Shown here piece by piece: positions 17,081 to 25,915 of a DNA stretch of 64,000 bases. The notes under the pieces were generated by a model, which was given only the letters and a program-made list of their open reading frames with translations, was not told the DNA's origin and searched no databases. A program made the position numbers and the translations under genes. The stretch's first letter is position 1, and every line of letters begins with the position of its first letter. Source of the DNA: JAHDCJ01 sp039028895 (lineage in GTDB: Bacteria; Bacteroidota; Bacteroidia; Chitinophagales; Saprospiraceae); the NCBI GenBank assembly GCA_039028895.1, contig JBCCHF010000036.1, forward strand, positions 9,143 through 73,142, read 5' to 3'.

Positions 17081-20000
17081 TTAGTCTTTTAAGCCATCTT
17101 TTACTTCAATATAAGCTTTAAAATGATTAGTCACTTCGTCTCTAATATCGGCAAAACCGGGGTTTTCGACAATTCTGACCAATTCATTCATTGTTGCAGC
17201 AGTTCTTTCGAAGTCTGACCTGAAGCTTGATTTCAATACTTTTTCATTAAGTGATTCGTAAAATTCAAGCCAGTCTGCTGTTTCCCTGGCAAGTATTCGG
17301 ATATGTTCTTTGCCATCTTCGAAAGCACCCATTGCATCATATTCCCTGATCATATACAAGGCATTATAATCGTAAGGGAAATTTTTGTGTGGGAATGATT
17401 CGAAATATTTGTTAATCACATTGACGGCCCTTTCTTTGTCTCCTTCTTCTCTAAGGGTTTGGGCAAGACGCAGCATTGAGAATCGCAAACTACTTACTGA
17501 AGGCAAGTAGCTATGGTCGACAAATAATTCATATTTGTCAAAATTACCCCAACGGAATTTATTCATGACATTATCGTACATGAGGTCAGTGTTGATACAA
17601 CCACGGCCAATGGGCATTTCACCAAATGATCCGTCACCTGCACATCGTTTTGGAACAAGTCTGAGAGCAAGACCTTCAAGGCGGGTATAATCCTGTAGGC
17701 CGAGCATTTTTTCAGGTCGACAGGTTACAGCCCAGTAGATGGGTCTTTCCCAGATATTCGAGGATATGATATCAAGCATGGCAATGTCGTCTTTAATAAA
17801 TCTGCGCTTGGTCTTAAGCTCTTGTGGCTGTTCGCCATTGCGTTGTGCATTGAGATTGCGCATCCTGATTTGGTTGTTCTCACCTCTGTGTACATCTTCA
17901 AAAGTGAAGTTGATCAGATCAAGCACCTGTCCGGTGTCGGCTTCCAGTATGGTACCGTTTTCCATAATCTTGGCCTTATCAACAGGAATATATACATTCC
18001 GTGTAGGAACAAAACTCGCGTAAGTTTCGCCTGAAGGCCCGGTAACTTCATGTTCGTCTGACATCCATTTTACCAACTGATGAATTGAAAGCGGTTTATC
18101 TCCATCGGCTCTGTAGTAGAGCATGGAATTCCGCTTATCGCCACGGTAGTCCAATGGGTCCATTGTCATTTTTAATGGTGGTGAATCGTTCACTTTACGG
18201 CGAAGTTGATCAATATACCAATCAACAGCCAGCAAACTCAGGTTTACCACACGGACATCAGTCCTGATGTTTTCAACCTCTTGTGCGTACCAAAGCGGAT
18301 AGGTGTCGTTATCACCATGTGTAAAGACAATAGAATTTGGTGCACAGGATTCCAGGAAATTGACTGCATAGTCACGAGCACCGGTGTGCTTGCCACGACT
18401 GTGATCATCCCAGTTTTGGAAACCCATGATCAAAGGAGCAATCATTACAACTGCAGTCGCTCCGAATGCTTTCGCAGCATTCGTTTTTCCTGGGAAGTCG
18501 GCTGAGCCCCCGAGTCGTGTTTTCAGCACTTCGAAGAGTGCTAAAACTGCCATGCCAATCCAGATACAATATGTAAACATTGACCCTGCCAGCACGTAAT
18601 CCCGTTCTCGAGGCTCATTAGGCGGCTGGTTGGAATACATGATGATTGCCACTCCTGTCATCAGGAATAGCACCATGAGCGCCATGGCTTCGTTGGGTCG
18701 TTGTTTGAAATGGAAGAATAACCCGATTAGTCCAAAGAGGAAGGGCAACATAAAATAGGTATTGCGCCCCTTATGATCCTTCTCGGATTCGGGCAGATAG
18801 TTTTGTTTGTATAGTCGGGCATTATCAAGCGGCTTGATACCGGATATCCAGTGTCCGTCTTTCAGGTCCCACGAAAAATAACCTTGTCGACCGTTTTGTC
18901 GACCGGCAAAATTCCACATAAAGTAACGCCAATACATCCAACCGAGCTGATATTGCATCATAAATCGGATGTTGTCGGCCTGGTTAGGCCGCCCCTGGGG
19001 GAGTGGTTTGTTGGGGTCTAATCCCATCCAGCGTTTATACTGCGCCGGCCTAGATCCCTGGTAGTCGCCCATACGCGGTAACATCATTTCTTCTCCTGGA
19101 GGATATACGTATGACAGCTTCCTGTCGATCACTTCATAGCGATCGCCTACACGGCCGTATTTATCTTTTGACTTAATATCTATGGGCTCAGAATCAAAGT
19201 GAGGACCTTTCATAAGGTCACGACTGCCATACTGCTCACGATTGAGATAGGAGATGAGGCTGAAAGCATCACTCGGGTTGTTCATATTAATCGGTGTATT
19301 GGCATTCGCGCGTAACACAATCACACCATAGGTGGAAAACCCAAGGAACACCATAAAGAAACAAACCAATACTCTTTGTGCCAATCCGTTTCTGTGTTTG
19401 TGTGTATAATAGAGCCCAAAACCAAACAGGGCTACACAAATCAAAACAAAGAAAAGCAAACCACTGTTGAAAGGCAGTCCCAGGCTGTTAACGAAGATGT
19501 AATCAAAGTTTTGACCAATCTTCGGCAGTACCTTGATAATGAGATATTGGATACCGATCAGAAAGATCAAAGCACCGGCAACCAGCGAAATAGCAATACC
19601 CTTCAGCGTTACATTCTCTGTTTTCTTGAGGTAGTAAAGCATGGCAATCATTGGGATTACCAGAAGGCTGAGCAAGTGAACGCCCATTGAAAGACCTACC
19701 ATGTACATGGCAAAGACGAGCCAGCGATCAACATATTTGTCTTCCGGTAGGGTGTACCACTTGATACTGGCCCATGTTACAAGAGCTGTAAAGAAGGTTG
19801 ACATAGCATAAACCTCGCCCTCAACCGCTGAAAACCAGATCGAAGTTGCGAAAGTAGTGGCGAGTCCTGCGACAACACCAGCACCCAGAACTGCAATGCC
19901 CTGGTCAGTTTCAAGAGCGCCTCCACGACCAACAAGTGCCATTTTGCCTAACATTGTGGTTGTCCAGAAAACAAATAGAACCACAAAAGCTGTACAGATA

Positions 20001-20260
20001 CCTGAAAGGATATTTACAGAATAGGCGATAGTAGCCGGATCATTAGAGACCAGTTCGGCGATTAGTGTGAACATCCGGCCAATGAGCAGGAATAAAGGTG
20101 CCCCAGGCGGGTGAACCACTTGTAGTTTGTACGCTCCTGCGATAAACTCTCCACAGTCCCATAAACTACCAGTTGGTTCGGCAGATAGGATGTAAACGAT
20201 GGCTGCAATGGCAAAAACTGACCAGCCGACAATATTGTTGAGTTGCTTGAAATTGGTCAT
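17081..20260 (-). CDS. DUF2723 multi-pass membrane protein, probable glycosyltransferase
   Basis: 1059 aa. The N-terminal half has about ten or more hydrophobic helices. The opening loop SLWDCGEFIAGAYKLQVVHPPGAPLFLL is the DUF2723 signature: the acidic residue in the first periplasmic loop, as in GT-C glycosyltransferases, and VHPPGAP. A second hydrophobic block around residues 505-620 is followed by a soluble C-terminal region with FTHGDNDTYPLWYAQEVE and helical repeats to the end. Human TMEM260, an O-mannosyltransferase, shares this domain, so protein O-glycosylation at the periplasmic side is a reasonable guess. First gene of the unit with rpiB and M28. Confidence 0.88.
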   Translation of the reverse strand: MTNFKQLNNIVGWSVFAIAAIVYILSAEPTGSLWDCGEFIAGAYKLQVVHPPGAPLFLLIGRMFTLIAELVSNDPATIAYSVNILSGICTAFVVLFVFWTTTMLGKMALVGRGGALETDQGIAVLGAGVVAGLATTFATSIWFSAVEGEVYAMSTFFTALVTWASIKWYTLPEDKYVDRWLVFAMYMVGLSMGVHLLSLLVIPMIAMLYYLKKTENVTLKGIAISLVAGALIFLIGIQYLIIKVLPKIGQNFDYIFVNSLGLPFNSGLLFFVLICVALFGFGLYYTHKHRNGLAQRVLVCFFMVFLGFSTYGVIVLRANANTPINMNNPSDAFSLISYLNREQYGSRDLMKGPHFDSEPIDIKSKDKYGRVGDRYEVIDRKLSYVYPPGEEMMLPRMGDYQGSRPAQYKRWMGLDPNKPLPQGRPNQADNIRFMMQYQLGWMYWRYFMWNFAGRQNGRQGYFSWDLKDGHWISGIKPLDNARLYKQNYLPESEKDHKGRNTYFMLPFLFGLIGLFFHFKQRPNEAMALMVLFLMTGVAIIMYSNQPPNEPRERDYVLAGSMFTYCIWIGMAVLALFEVLKTRLGGSADFPGKTNAAKAFGATAVVMIAPLIMGFQNWDDHSRGKHTGARDYAVNFLESCAPNSIVFTHGDNDTYPLWYAQEVENIRTDVRVVNLSLLAVDWYIDQLRRKVNDSPPLKMTMDPLDYRGDKRNSMLYYRADGDKPLSIHQLVKWMSDEHEVTGPSGETYASFVPTRNVYIPVDKAKIMENGTILEADTGQVLDLINFTFEDVHRGENNQIRMRNLNAQRNGEQPQELKTKRRFIKDDIAMLDIISSNIWERPIYWAVTCRPEKMLGLQDYTRLEGLALRLVPKRCAGDGSFGEMPIGRGCINTDLMYDNVMNKFRWGNFDKYELFVDHSYLPSVSSLRFSMLRLAQTLREEGDKERAVNVINKYFESFPHKNFPYDYNALYMIREYDAMGAFEDGKEHIRILARETADWLEFYESLNEKVLKSSFRSDFERTAATMNELVRIVENPGFADIRDEVTNHFKAYIEVKDGLKD

Positions 20261-20520
20261 TCGAGGTTTATATATTTTCCAGATTTTGGCGGCAAAAAGA
20301 AAAAATCTTTAATCCAAAAATCAAAATCGTAAGCGAGTAAATAGTGATTTAGCAGTGTGAAAATGAAATTTGGTGTTTTTAAGGGCTTGGCAAAAATAAT
20401 AAATTACCCTCATTAAAATGCCTTAATCCGTTGTTTAACCCATGATTAACGAATGTGAACGATTACTTAAGTATTGGAAAAAAATACAAACAGGAACTTT
20501 TCGAATTCTCAAAAACGTTT

Positions 20521-20528
20521 TATCTTTG
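20521..20528 (+). promoter_or_regulatory. -7 element for tRNA-Gln
   Basis: TATCTTTG, 28 bases before the tRNA 5' end. Confidence 0.55.
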
Positions 20529-20556
20529 TTCCGCTTCTGAAAAATGGAGCTGGTAT

Positions 20557-20627
20557 TGGCCCATAGTGTAATGGCAGCACTACAGATTTTGGTTCTGTCA
20601 GTCTAGGTTCGAGTCCTAGTGGGCCAA
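20557..20627 (+). tRNA. tRNA-Gln (anticodon TTG)
   Basis: A full cloverleaf can be drawn. The acceptor stem is TGGCCCA/TGGGCCA. The D-loop is GTGTAATGGCAGCAC. The anticodon stem is ACAGA/TCTGT with loop TTTTGGT, giving anticodon TTG at 20589-20591. The T-arm is AGGTTCGAGTCCT and the discriminator base is A. CCA is not encoded. A promoter lies upstream and a terminator directly downstream, so it is a single-gene transcript. Confidence 0.96.
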
Positions 20628-20632
20628 CTATG

Positions 20633-20670
20633 AAAGCCACCCGGATTTTTCCAGGTGGCTTTTTTCTTTT
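20633..20670 (+). terminator. Rho-independent terminator after tRNA-Gln
   Basis: Stem AAAGCCACC / GGTGGCTTT (20633-20641 and 20654-20662) followed by a T-rich run. Confidence 0.88.
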
Positions 20671-20689
20671 TACTTCCTTTGTTAAGCAA

Positions 20690-22549
20690 CTAGGGCCGCA
20701 TCTCATCAGCAATATCCTGAGCCAGTTGTACCACGTTATTACCATTAACCCACGCATTGGCTAAAATAACGATCACAATGTCGTCATCAGGATACAGGCG
20801 CATATAAGCACGTGAACCAGGCTGACCGCCCCGCTTGGCAAACCAACTGCCATCGGATGCCACATTCCAGCCAAAGGCGTAATTTCTGCTTCCGTTTTGA
20901 TTAGTCGTCATGTCGTCAAGCGCATCTTCGCTGATAATTCGGTTTTGGAGCAGTTTAATGCCGAGGCGAACCAGGTCATATGAAGAGGATTCCATACCAC
21001 CGCCTGCGTATTTCCAACTTAAACTCTTGAAATCAATCTCATTGAGATTAGTATCATAGATATTAGCATGCTCGTATTTCCTGACCTTATGATTTTCGCA
21101 TTTCAAGGTGGTAAGCCCATGAGGGTCGCTCAGTTTGTTCCACAGGATATTCGGAAATGAAGTCTCAGCGTGCGCTTCCATTGCTGCAGCAGCAAGTGTG
21201 TACCCATGAGTAGAATAGAAATAGCCAGTACTCGAGCGCAAGGGATCATCGCTAAAAAGCTCTGAAGCATCAAGCGCATTAGCATAGACTTCATCTGTAC
21301 CGTCTACCAGCGGATCATTGTTGAGGTAAGCACGAATCCTTCCACGATTAGCTAGTAACTGTCCTACGGTATGGGTGTGGTGATTGGGAATGTCTGTCTC
21401 GTATGACCTTGTGGTTTTGGTGATATCAAAGTCGTCATCTTCCTCCATCATGAAAGCCAGAAGGCCAGTTATGCCTTTGCTGACTGAGGCCAGTCTGAAG
21501 ATCGTTCTCGAATGTGCTTCCTTGTTTTTGCCAATGTCAGCATGACCATAACCTTTCAAAAACTTGATTTTTCCTTTTTCAGCAATAGCAACAGATAAGC
21601 CGGGTACAGAATTATTGGATAGATAATCATCAATTTCATCGGCGATATCCTTGCGATGCTCCCACTTGTAGTTATCGTTATTTCGTACCCACGTAGCTGC
21701 ATATCGCGTGCCACTTGAAGTCTTGTAGGCTTCTATGTCAGCGACTCGAAATCCCTCATCCCTGTATTTGCAAAACCAATTATGAAAGGAGGTACTGTTC
21801 ATATCGCGACGCGCTTTCCAGCCCTGGCTATCTTTTACCCAAATAGTCGCATATTCCTGTTTGCCATTGCGCCTGTATGACTCAGTGTCAGCAAGCCGAT
21901 AGCCTTTGTTGCTCATTTCTTTGAACTTGGTTCCGAAATTAGCTTTAGCGATATTGCGGTATTCTGCCCAGGCAAATTGCTTGGATTTGACCCATACGAT
22001 CGAATACTTAACAGTATTTCCGACAGCATAGGCATCGACATCAAGTGGCATATAGCCTTTATTCTTATACTCTGTAAATTTTGATGAGAAATCAGAAGAG
22101 GTCAGGTTCCTGAAGGATGCCCAGGCATAGCCTTCCTTATTTTGCATCCACACGCCAGCATAATAGCGTTTACCACCTACAACATAGCTTTCCTGGTCAA
22201 CTAATCTATATTTTTTGTTTTTGTACTCATTCCACTTGGCCGAAAAAGCATCATGGGTGAGCTTGGTATGCAGCGCCCATCTTCTGTTGTCTTTATTCTT
22301 TCGAAAAACAATAGAATAACGTCTTGTACTGCCGCCAAGGATCTCTACATCCACAGGTCGGTAACCTTTTTTCTTGTATTCCTCCAGCTTTGTTTTGTAG
22401 GAAGATTCTGTAAGATTCCTGAATGAAGCCCACCCATATTCACCTTTCGGTTGATCGATTGGACCTTGTGCATAAGTAAATTGGCAAAAGACAAGGCCGG
22501 CTAATAACAAGGATGAGATATGGAGGAAACGATTGAGTTTGAAGATCAT
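20690..22549 (-). CDS. Serine beta-lactamase-like hydrolase with N-terminal tandem repeats
   Basis: 619 aa from the ATG at 22549, which starts a good signal peptide (MIFKLNRFLHISSLLLAG); the longer frame only adds 15 unlikely residues. Residues about 30-310 are five tandem repeats of roughly 50 aa of the form W-A-x-(F/Y)-R-N-(L/I)-x-(5)-F-x-x-K-(5)-Y-K-N-K-G-Y-(R/M)-x-x-D-x-(E/D), ending in a Y-(A/S)-x-(I/V)-(W/F) strand. These resemble the bacterial tandem repeat domain 1 (BTRD1) found also in polyglycine hydrolases. A class C beta-lactamase/D-Ala peptidase fold follows with RLASVSKGITG (SxxK nucleophile), the FYSTHGY tyrosine motif and FAKRGGQPGSR in the KTG position. Probably a secreted peptidase or esterase acting on peptide substrates; not evidence of antibiotic resistance. 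Confidence 0.86.
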   Translation of the reverse strand: MIFKLNRFLHISSLLLAGLVFCQFTYAQGPIDQPKGEYGWASFRNLTESSYKTKLEEYKKKGYRPVDVEILGGSTRRYSIVFRKNKDNRRWALHTKLTHDAFSAKWNEYKNKKYRLVDQESYVVGGKRYYAGVWMQNKEGYAWASFRNLTSSDFSSKFTEYKNKGYMPLDVDAYAVGNTVKYSIVWVKSKQFAWAEYRNIAKANFGTKFKEMSNKGYRLADTESYRRNGKQEYATIWVKDSQGWKARRDMNSTSFHNWFCKYRDEGFRVADIEAYKTSSGTRYAATWVRNNDNYKWEHRKDIADEIDDYLSNNSVPGLSVAIAEKGKIKFLKGYGHADIGKNKEAHSRTIFRLASVSKGITGLLAFMMEEDDDFDITKTTRSYETDIPNHHTHTVGQLLANRGRIRAYLNNDPLVDGTDEVYANALDASELFSDDPLRSSTGYFYSTHGYTLAAAAMEAHAETSFPNILWNKLSDPHGLTTLKCENHKVRKYEHANIYDTNLNEIDFKSLSWKYAGGGMESSSYDLVRLGIKLLQNRIISEDALDDMTTNQNGSRNYAFGWNVASDGSWFAKRGGQPGSRAYMRLYPDDDIVIVILANAWVNGNNVVQLAQDIADEMRP

Positions 22550-22791
22550 AATTGTTTTTAGGATTATTGATGACTGAATTATTTTCAGGTACAAAAATGA
22601 CCATCCTCATAACAGAAAACCAGCCAAATTAAAGATTTTTTTAGGTCTTGAGAGAGTGTGACACGTCTGTATATATTTGACTATGAGATTTTTAAGTAAA
22701 TTTAATTTTAGTTTTTAGCCAGTGGTCTTGTTCCGGGTCTTAAGGAAATCATAATAAACTACGAACCCTTTTATTTGCGTCAAAAAGCCTG

Positions 22792-22799
22792 TAAGTTTG
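22792..22799 (+). promoter_or_regulatory. -7 element for the outer-membrane barrel gene
   Basis: TAAGTTTG matches TAnnTTTG. It overlaps the first possible TTG start (22797) and so argues for the later TTG at 22836. Confidence 0.5.
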
Positions 22800-22835
22800 G
22801 TATGTCCGATTTTTCATTTGATAAATCTCAGAACC

Positions 22836-24116
22836 TTGAAATCACAATTCAGCTCTATCCTGTTTATTCTGCTATTTGTCGTATCATTTTCTTCAATGGC
22901 TTTTGGTCAAAAAAACCGTTTCCGCGAAGGAAAAGTAACTTTCGCAAATGGTGAGACACAAACCGGCTGGATTAAAAATCTTGGAGAATTGGAACGCAGC
23001 CGATTATTGGTTTTCAAAACAGCTGAAAATGCGGATCCTGTTAATTATTACCCTAAGGATATTTCAAAATACAGTTTAGGCCAATTTGAAGTCTATCGGT
23101 CAGGCAGCATCCAGATGAAAGGAGCAGATGATAATATCTCCGTATTTTTTAAAGTACTGGTAGATGGAGATGTCTTGGACCTGCTTCAGTTGAATTACCA
23201 ACTCAGGCCCGAAGAATCACCATTTTATCAGTTGACCAATAAGTTTTACGTTTTTAAAGCCACGGATCAAAATAGATCCTTGCTGCTTGACAAAGAGAGT
23301 ACTGAAAATTACATAGACCAATTACCCGTCTACCTGGAAGACTGTGGAGAAGTTATTTCGGATTTAAGAAAAAGTAATTATAAATTTTCGGATAGAGGCC
23401 TTATCGCTTTCACCCAAGACTATAACGCTTGCCGATCTGGCCAGAGCACTGTAATGTTCGATCTTTCTCCGAGAGAAAGGAAGATCAAGTTCATCGGTAT
23501 GGCAGGTGTCACTTCAGGGAAAATCGATCCGAGAAGACTGGATTACCTCGAGTTTGGTTATAGTCCTGCACTTAGGCCAAATATTGCCTTCCTGGCCGAT
23601 GTCCCGATTTACCAGGGATTAAGTATCAGAGGTGGGTTAAATTACATCAGTCGCAAGGTGACAGGTGAACGCACGGTTGTAGTTTCCGACGCCTTTGACA
23701 ATGCAGGCGAAGTACTTGAACTAGATGCAACTTTTAGTTTTAACCATATTGCAGTCCCGGTCATGTTTGTTTACACAGTCCCTTTGAAATCTGTAAGGCC
23801 TTACATGCTGGGTGGATTATCTTTTGGCGTTGCAATCGGTAACACCGGAGAAGGCACACGTACTAACTTCATGGGCTTCCCTGGTCCTCCACCGCAGGTA
23901 TTGACATTCATCGAGGATATACCAGCCTATTCAGCGTCAATTGCCGAGTTTGACCTGGCATGGCGGGTAGGAGCAGGTATAGAATATCCACTCAATAACC
24001 AATTGGATCTCTTGCTTGAAGTACTATATATCGCCAGTAAAAACGATTCTTCTCCAGATTCTCAGTTCTTTTTTACAACGAAGTCAATTGTCATTTCTGG
24101 AGGTGTCCAGTTTTGA
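22836..24116 (+). CDS. Outer-membrane beta-barrel protein
   Basis: 426 aa if started at TTG 22836, which gives a proper signal peptide (MKSQFSSILFILLFVV, cut after AFG-Q). No ATG is available at a sensible place; TTG 22797 overlaps the promoter. Residues 30-200 contain a soluble, strand-rich part beginning FREGKVTFANGETQTGWI. The C-terminal 230 residues show alternating hydrophobic strands of a porin-like barrel of the PorT/OmpW kind (IKFIGMAGVTSG, RPYMLGGLSFGVAIG, WRVGAGIEYPLNNQLDLLLE) ending in the aromatic terminal strand ISGGVQF. Function is unknown; it probably sits in the outer membrane. Confidence 0.75.
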   Translation: MKSQFSSILFILLFVVSFSSMAFGQKNRFREGKVTFANGETQTGWIKNLGELERSRLLVFKTAENADPVNYYPKDISKYSLGQFEVYRSGSIQMKGADDNISVFFKVLVDGDVLDLLQLNYQLRPEESPFYQLTNKFYVFKATDQNRSLLLDKESTENYIDQLPVYLEDCGEVISDLRKSNYKFSDRGLIAFTQDYNACRSGQSTVMFDLSPRERKIKFIGMAGVTSGKIDPRRLDYLEFGYSPALRPNIAFLADVPIYQGLSIRGGLNYISRKVTGERTVVVSDAFDNAGEVLELDATFSFNHIAVPVMFVYTVPLKSVRPYMLGGLSFGVAIGNTGEGTRTNFMGFPGPPPQVLTFIEDIPAYSASIAEFDLAWRVGAGIEYPLNNQLDLLLEVLYIASKNDSSPDSQFFFTTKSIVISGGVQF

Positions 24117-24194
24117 AATTAGCCAGTCATCAGTTATTTTCAGGCATATAAATAGGTGATAATTACCTGTTTAAAACCCCTGAAACTAAAGATC

Positions 24195-25847
24195 ATGGCC
24201 AAAAATAAGAGAGGTGGATTAGACCTTAATCCCAAATCCAATCGCGAGTACACTTCAGGTACCTCTTGGTTTCTCGGTATTGGTATAAACGAATATCTGG
24301 AGATGCGCAACCTCAATAATGCAGTTAAGGATGTAACAGACATCAGCGAACTCCTAATGGAGAAATATGGACTCAAAGAGGAACATACTTTTGTTCTTAC
24401 CAACCAGGATGCAGATGAAAAAAATATTCTTTCCAGGTTAATGCACCTTGCTGATAATGCCGGGGAAAACGACAAAGTAATCATCTATTACTCAGGACAT
24501 GGATTAGTCGATAAATACGGTTTTGGGTATTGGTTGCCCTATAACGCCGAAAAAGACAATCCACATAATAATATCGCGAACGAAATCATTCATAAATGGA
24601 TCAAAGCGATCAAAGCAAAGCATATTCTGCTAATTGCCGATTCCTGTTATTCGGGATCCCTTTTACAGGAAGGGGTAACCAGGGCAACAGACAGGGCGGT
24701 AAATGAACTTGAAGCCATACAATCGAGGTGGGCACTTTGCTCAGGAAGAGGTGATGAGGAGGTTTATGATGGAAAACCGGGTGGTAATAGCCCTTTTACG
24801 GAAAGCATTCTGAGTGTATTGAAAAACAACATCGCCAATGCGATCAATATCAGCAAATTGTTCGATCAGGTAATGGCGCAAACCCGCGATAAGTTTGAAC
24901 AATTGCCACAAGGCAGACCATTGGCCAATGTTGGCCACAAGGGTGGTCAATACATTTTCAGACCCAAAACAGAAGACGATAAAGATCTTTGGATCAAAGC
25001 ACTGGAAGAGGGTAACCTGGAAGCCTTTAAGTATTACCTTAATGTATTCCCGGAAGGGAAATATGCAGATAAAGCCAGCGCTAAAGTATATGACATCGAA
25101 GACGAGCAAGCCTGGCAAGATGCTATAACAGAAGATGTGCCTGGGGCTTATTATGTCTACATTAGGAATTTCAAAGAAGGGAAATATATTGATCAGGCCA
25201 AAGAAGCTATTAATAGACTCCAACCGCAGGCTGGTACAAATCCTATTGTTAACCCTGACTCAGAAAAGCTTAAATCAGAGTTGGCCTCTTTAAAGGAGTC
25301 ATTAAAAACCAAAGAAGAGAATAACGCCTGGGAAACAGCTCTCCGGCAACAAAACATTAAGGCTTATGAAGCTTATCTCAATCAATTTCCTAATGGAGGA
25401 CAAAGTAAGACTGCCAAAAAGCAGGTGAAAAAATGGAAGGCTCACGAAAAAAAAGAAAAAGCCTTTATGTTAAAATGTTTTGAGTATGCCACCACATTTA
25501 AAGGGGGGTTATTCTCAAGAAAACAAAAGAAGACTTATATCAAGGCATTAAATAAAGATCAAGATGAGTTGGCCAGTGTATGGCTCAACACAGAAAAAGG
25601 GAGTGATACGATTCAGGTTTTTATGTACGACTTTAATCTCAATGCTGAAAAAAGAGGGTTATTAAAGCAAAAAAAGTGGATTGAGTTAGAGGGCGAATGG
25701 ATGTTTGAATACGCTCTGGCAGGCAATAACTTGAAAACACATGCAAATAGTCTTTATGATTTTCTAATTTATACCATGGGAGTGCCTTCAGGCTGCATTA
25801 TTGAAGGCAATAAGCATGATTTTTACGATATAGAGAGGGAAGGTTAA
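24195..25847 (+). CDS. Caspase-family (C14-like) protein with repeat region
   Basis: 550 aa from ATG 24195; the upstream in-frame start adds 13 unlikely residues. Residues about 22-260 form a caspase/metacaspase p20-like domain. The core strand is WFLGIGINEY, the catalytic His is in IIYYSGHG (H102) and the catalytic Cys in LIADSCYSG (C151), followed by the substrate-loop region (SRWALCSGRGDEEVYDG) and SPFTESIL. Residues about 275-430 carry repeats of the type W-x-x-A-(6)-A-(Y/F)-x-x-Y-(L/I)-x-x-F-P-x-G-(K/Q), a helical repeat common beside Bacteroidota caspases. The last 110 residues are unrecognised. No signal peptide, so cytoplasmic. Such proteins act as peptidases in signalling or in abortive-infection-type responses; no partner is identified here. 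Confidence 0.86.
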   Translation: MAKNKRGGLDLNPKSNREYTSGTSWFLGIGINEYLEMRNLNNAVKDVTDISELLMEKYGLKEEHTFVLTNQDADEKNILSRLMHLADNAGENDKVIIYYSGHGLVDKYGFGYWLPYNAEKDNPHNNIANEIIHKWIKAIKAKHILLIADSCYSGSLLQEGVTRATDRAVNELEAIQSRWALCSGRGDEEVYDGKPGGNSPFTESILSVLKNNIANAINISKLFDQVMAQTRDKFEQLPQGRPLANVGHKGGQYIFRPKTEDDKDLWIKALEEGNLEAFKYYLNVFPEGKYADKASAKVYDIEDEQAWQDAITEDVPGAYYVYIRNFKEGKYIDQAKEAINRLQPQAGTNPIVNPDSEKLKSELASLKESLKTKEENNAWETALRQQNIKAYEAYLNQFPNGGQSKTAKKQVKKWKAHEKKEKAFMLKCFEYATTFKGGLFSRKQKKTYIKALNKDQDELASVWLNTEKGSDTIQVFMYDFNLNAEKRGLLKQKKWIELEGEWMFEYALAGNNLKTHANSLYDFLIYTMGVPSGCIIEGNKHDFYDIEREG

Positions 25848-25915
25848 AGGTTTCGTCAGTCATCAGATTTTCACTATATTCGGAGTAACCATTTATTCCT
25901 GAAAAACCTAACATC

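Noticed and set aside
20690..22549. Antibiotic-resistance beta-lactamase
   Set aside because: The SxxK fold is shared by many esterases and peptidases; the altered KTG motif and the repeat domain point elsewhere.
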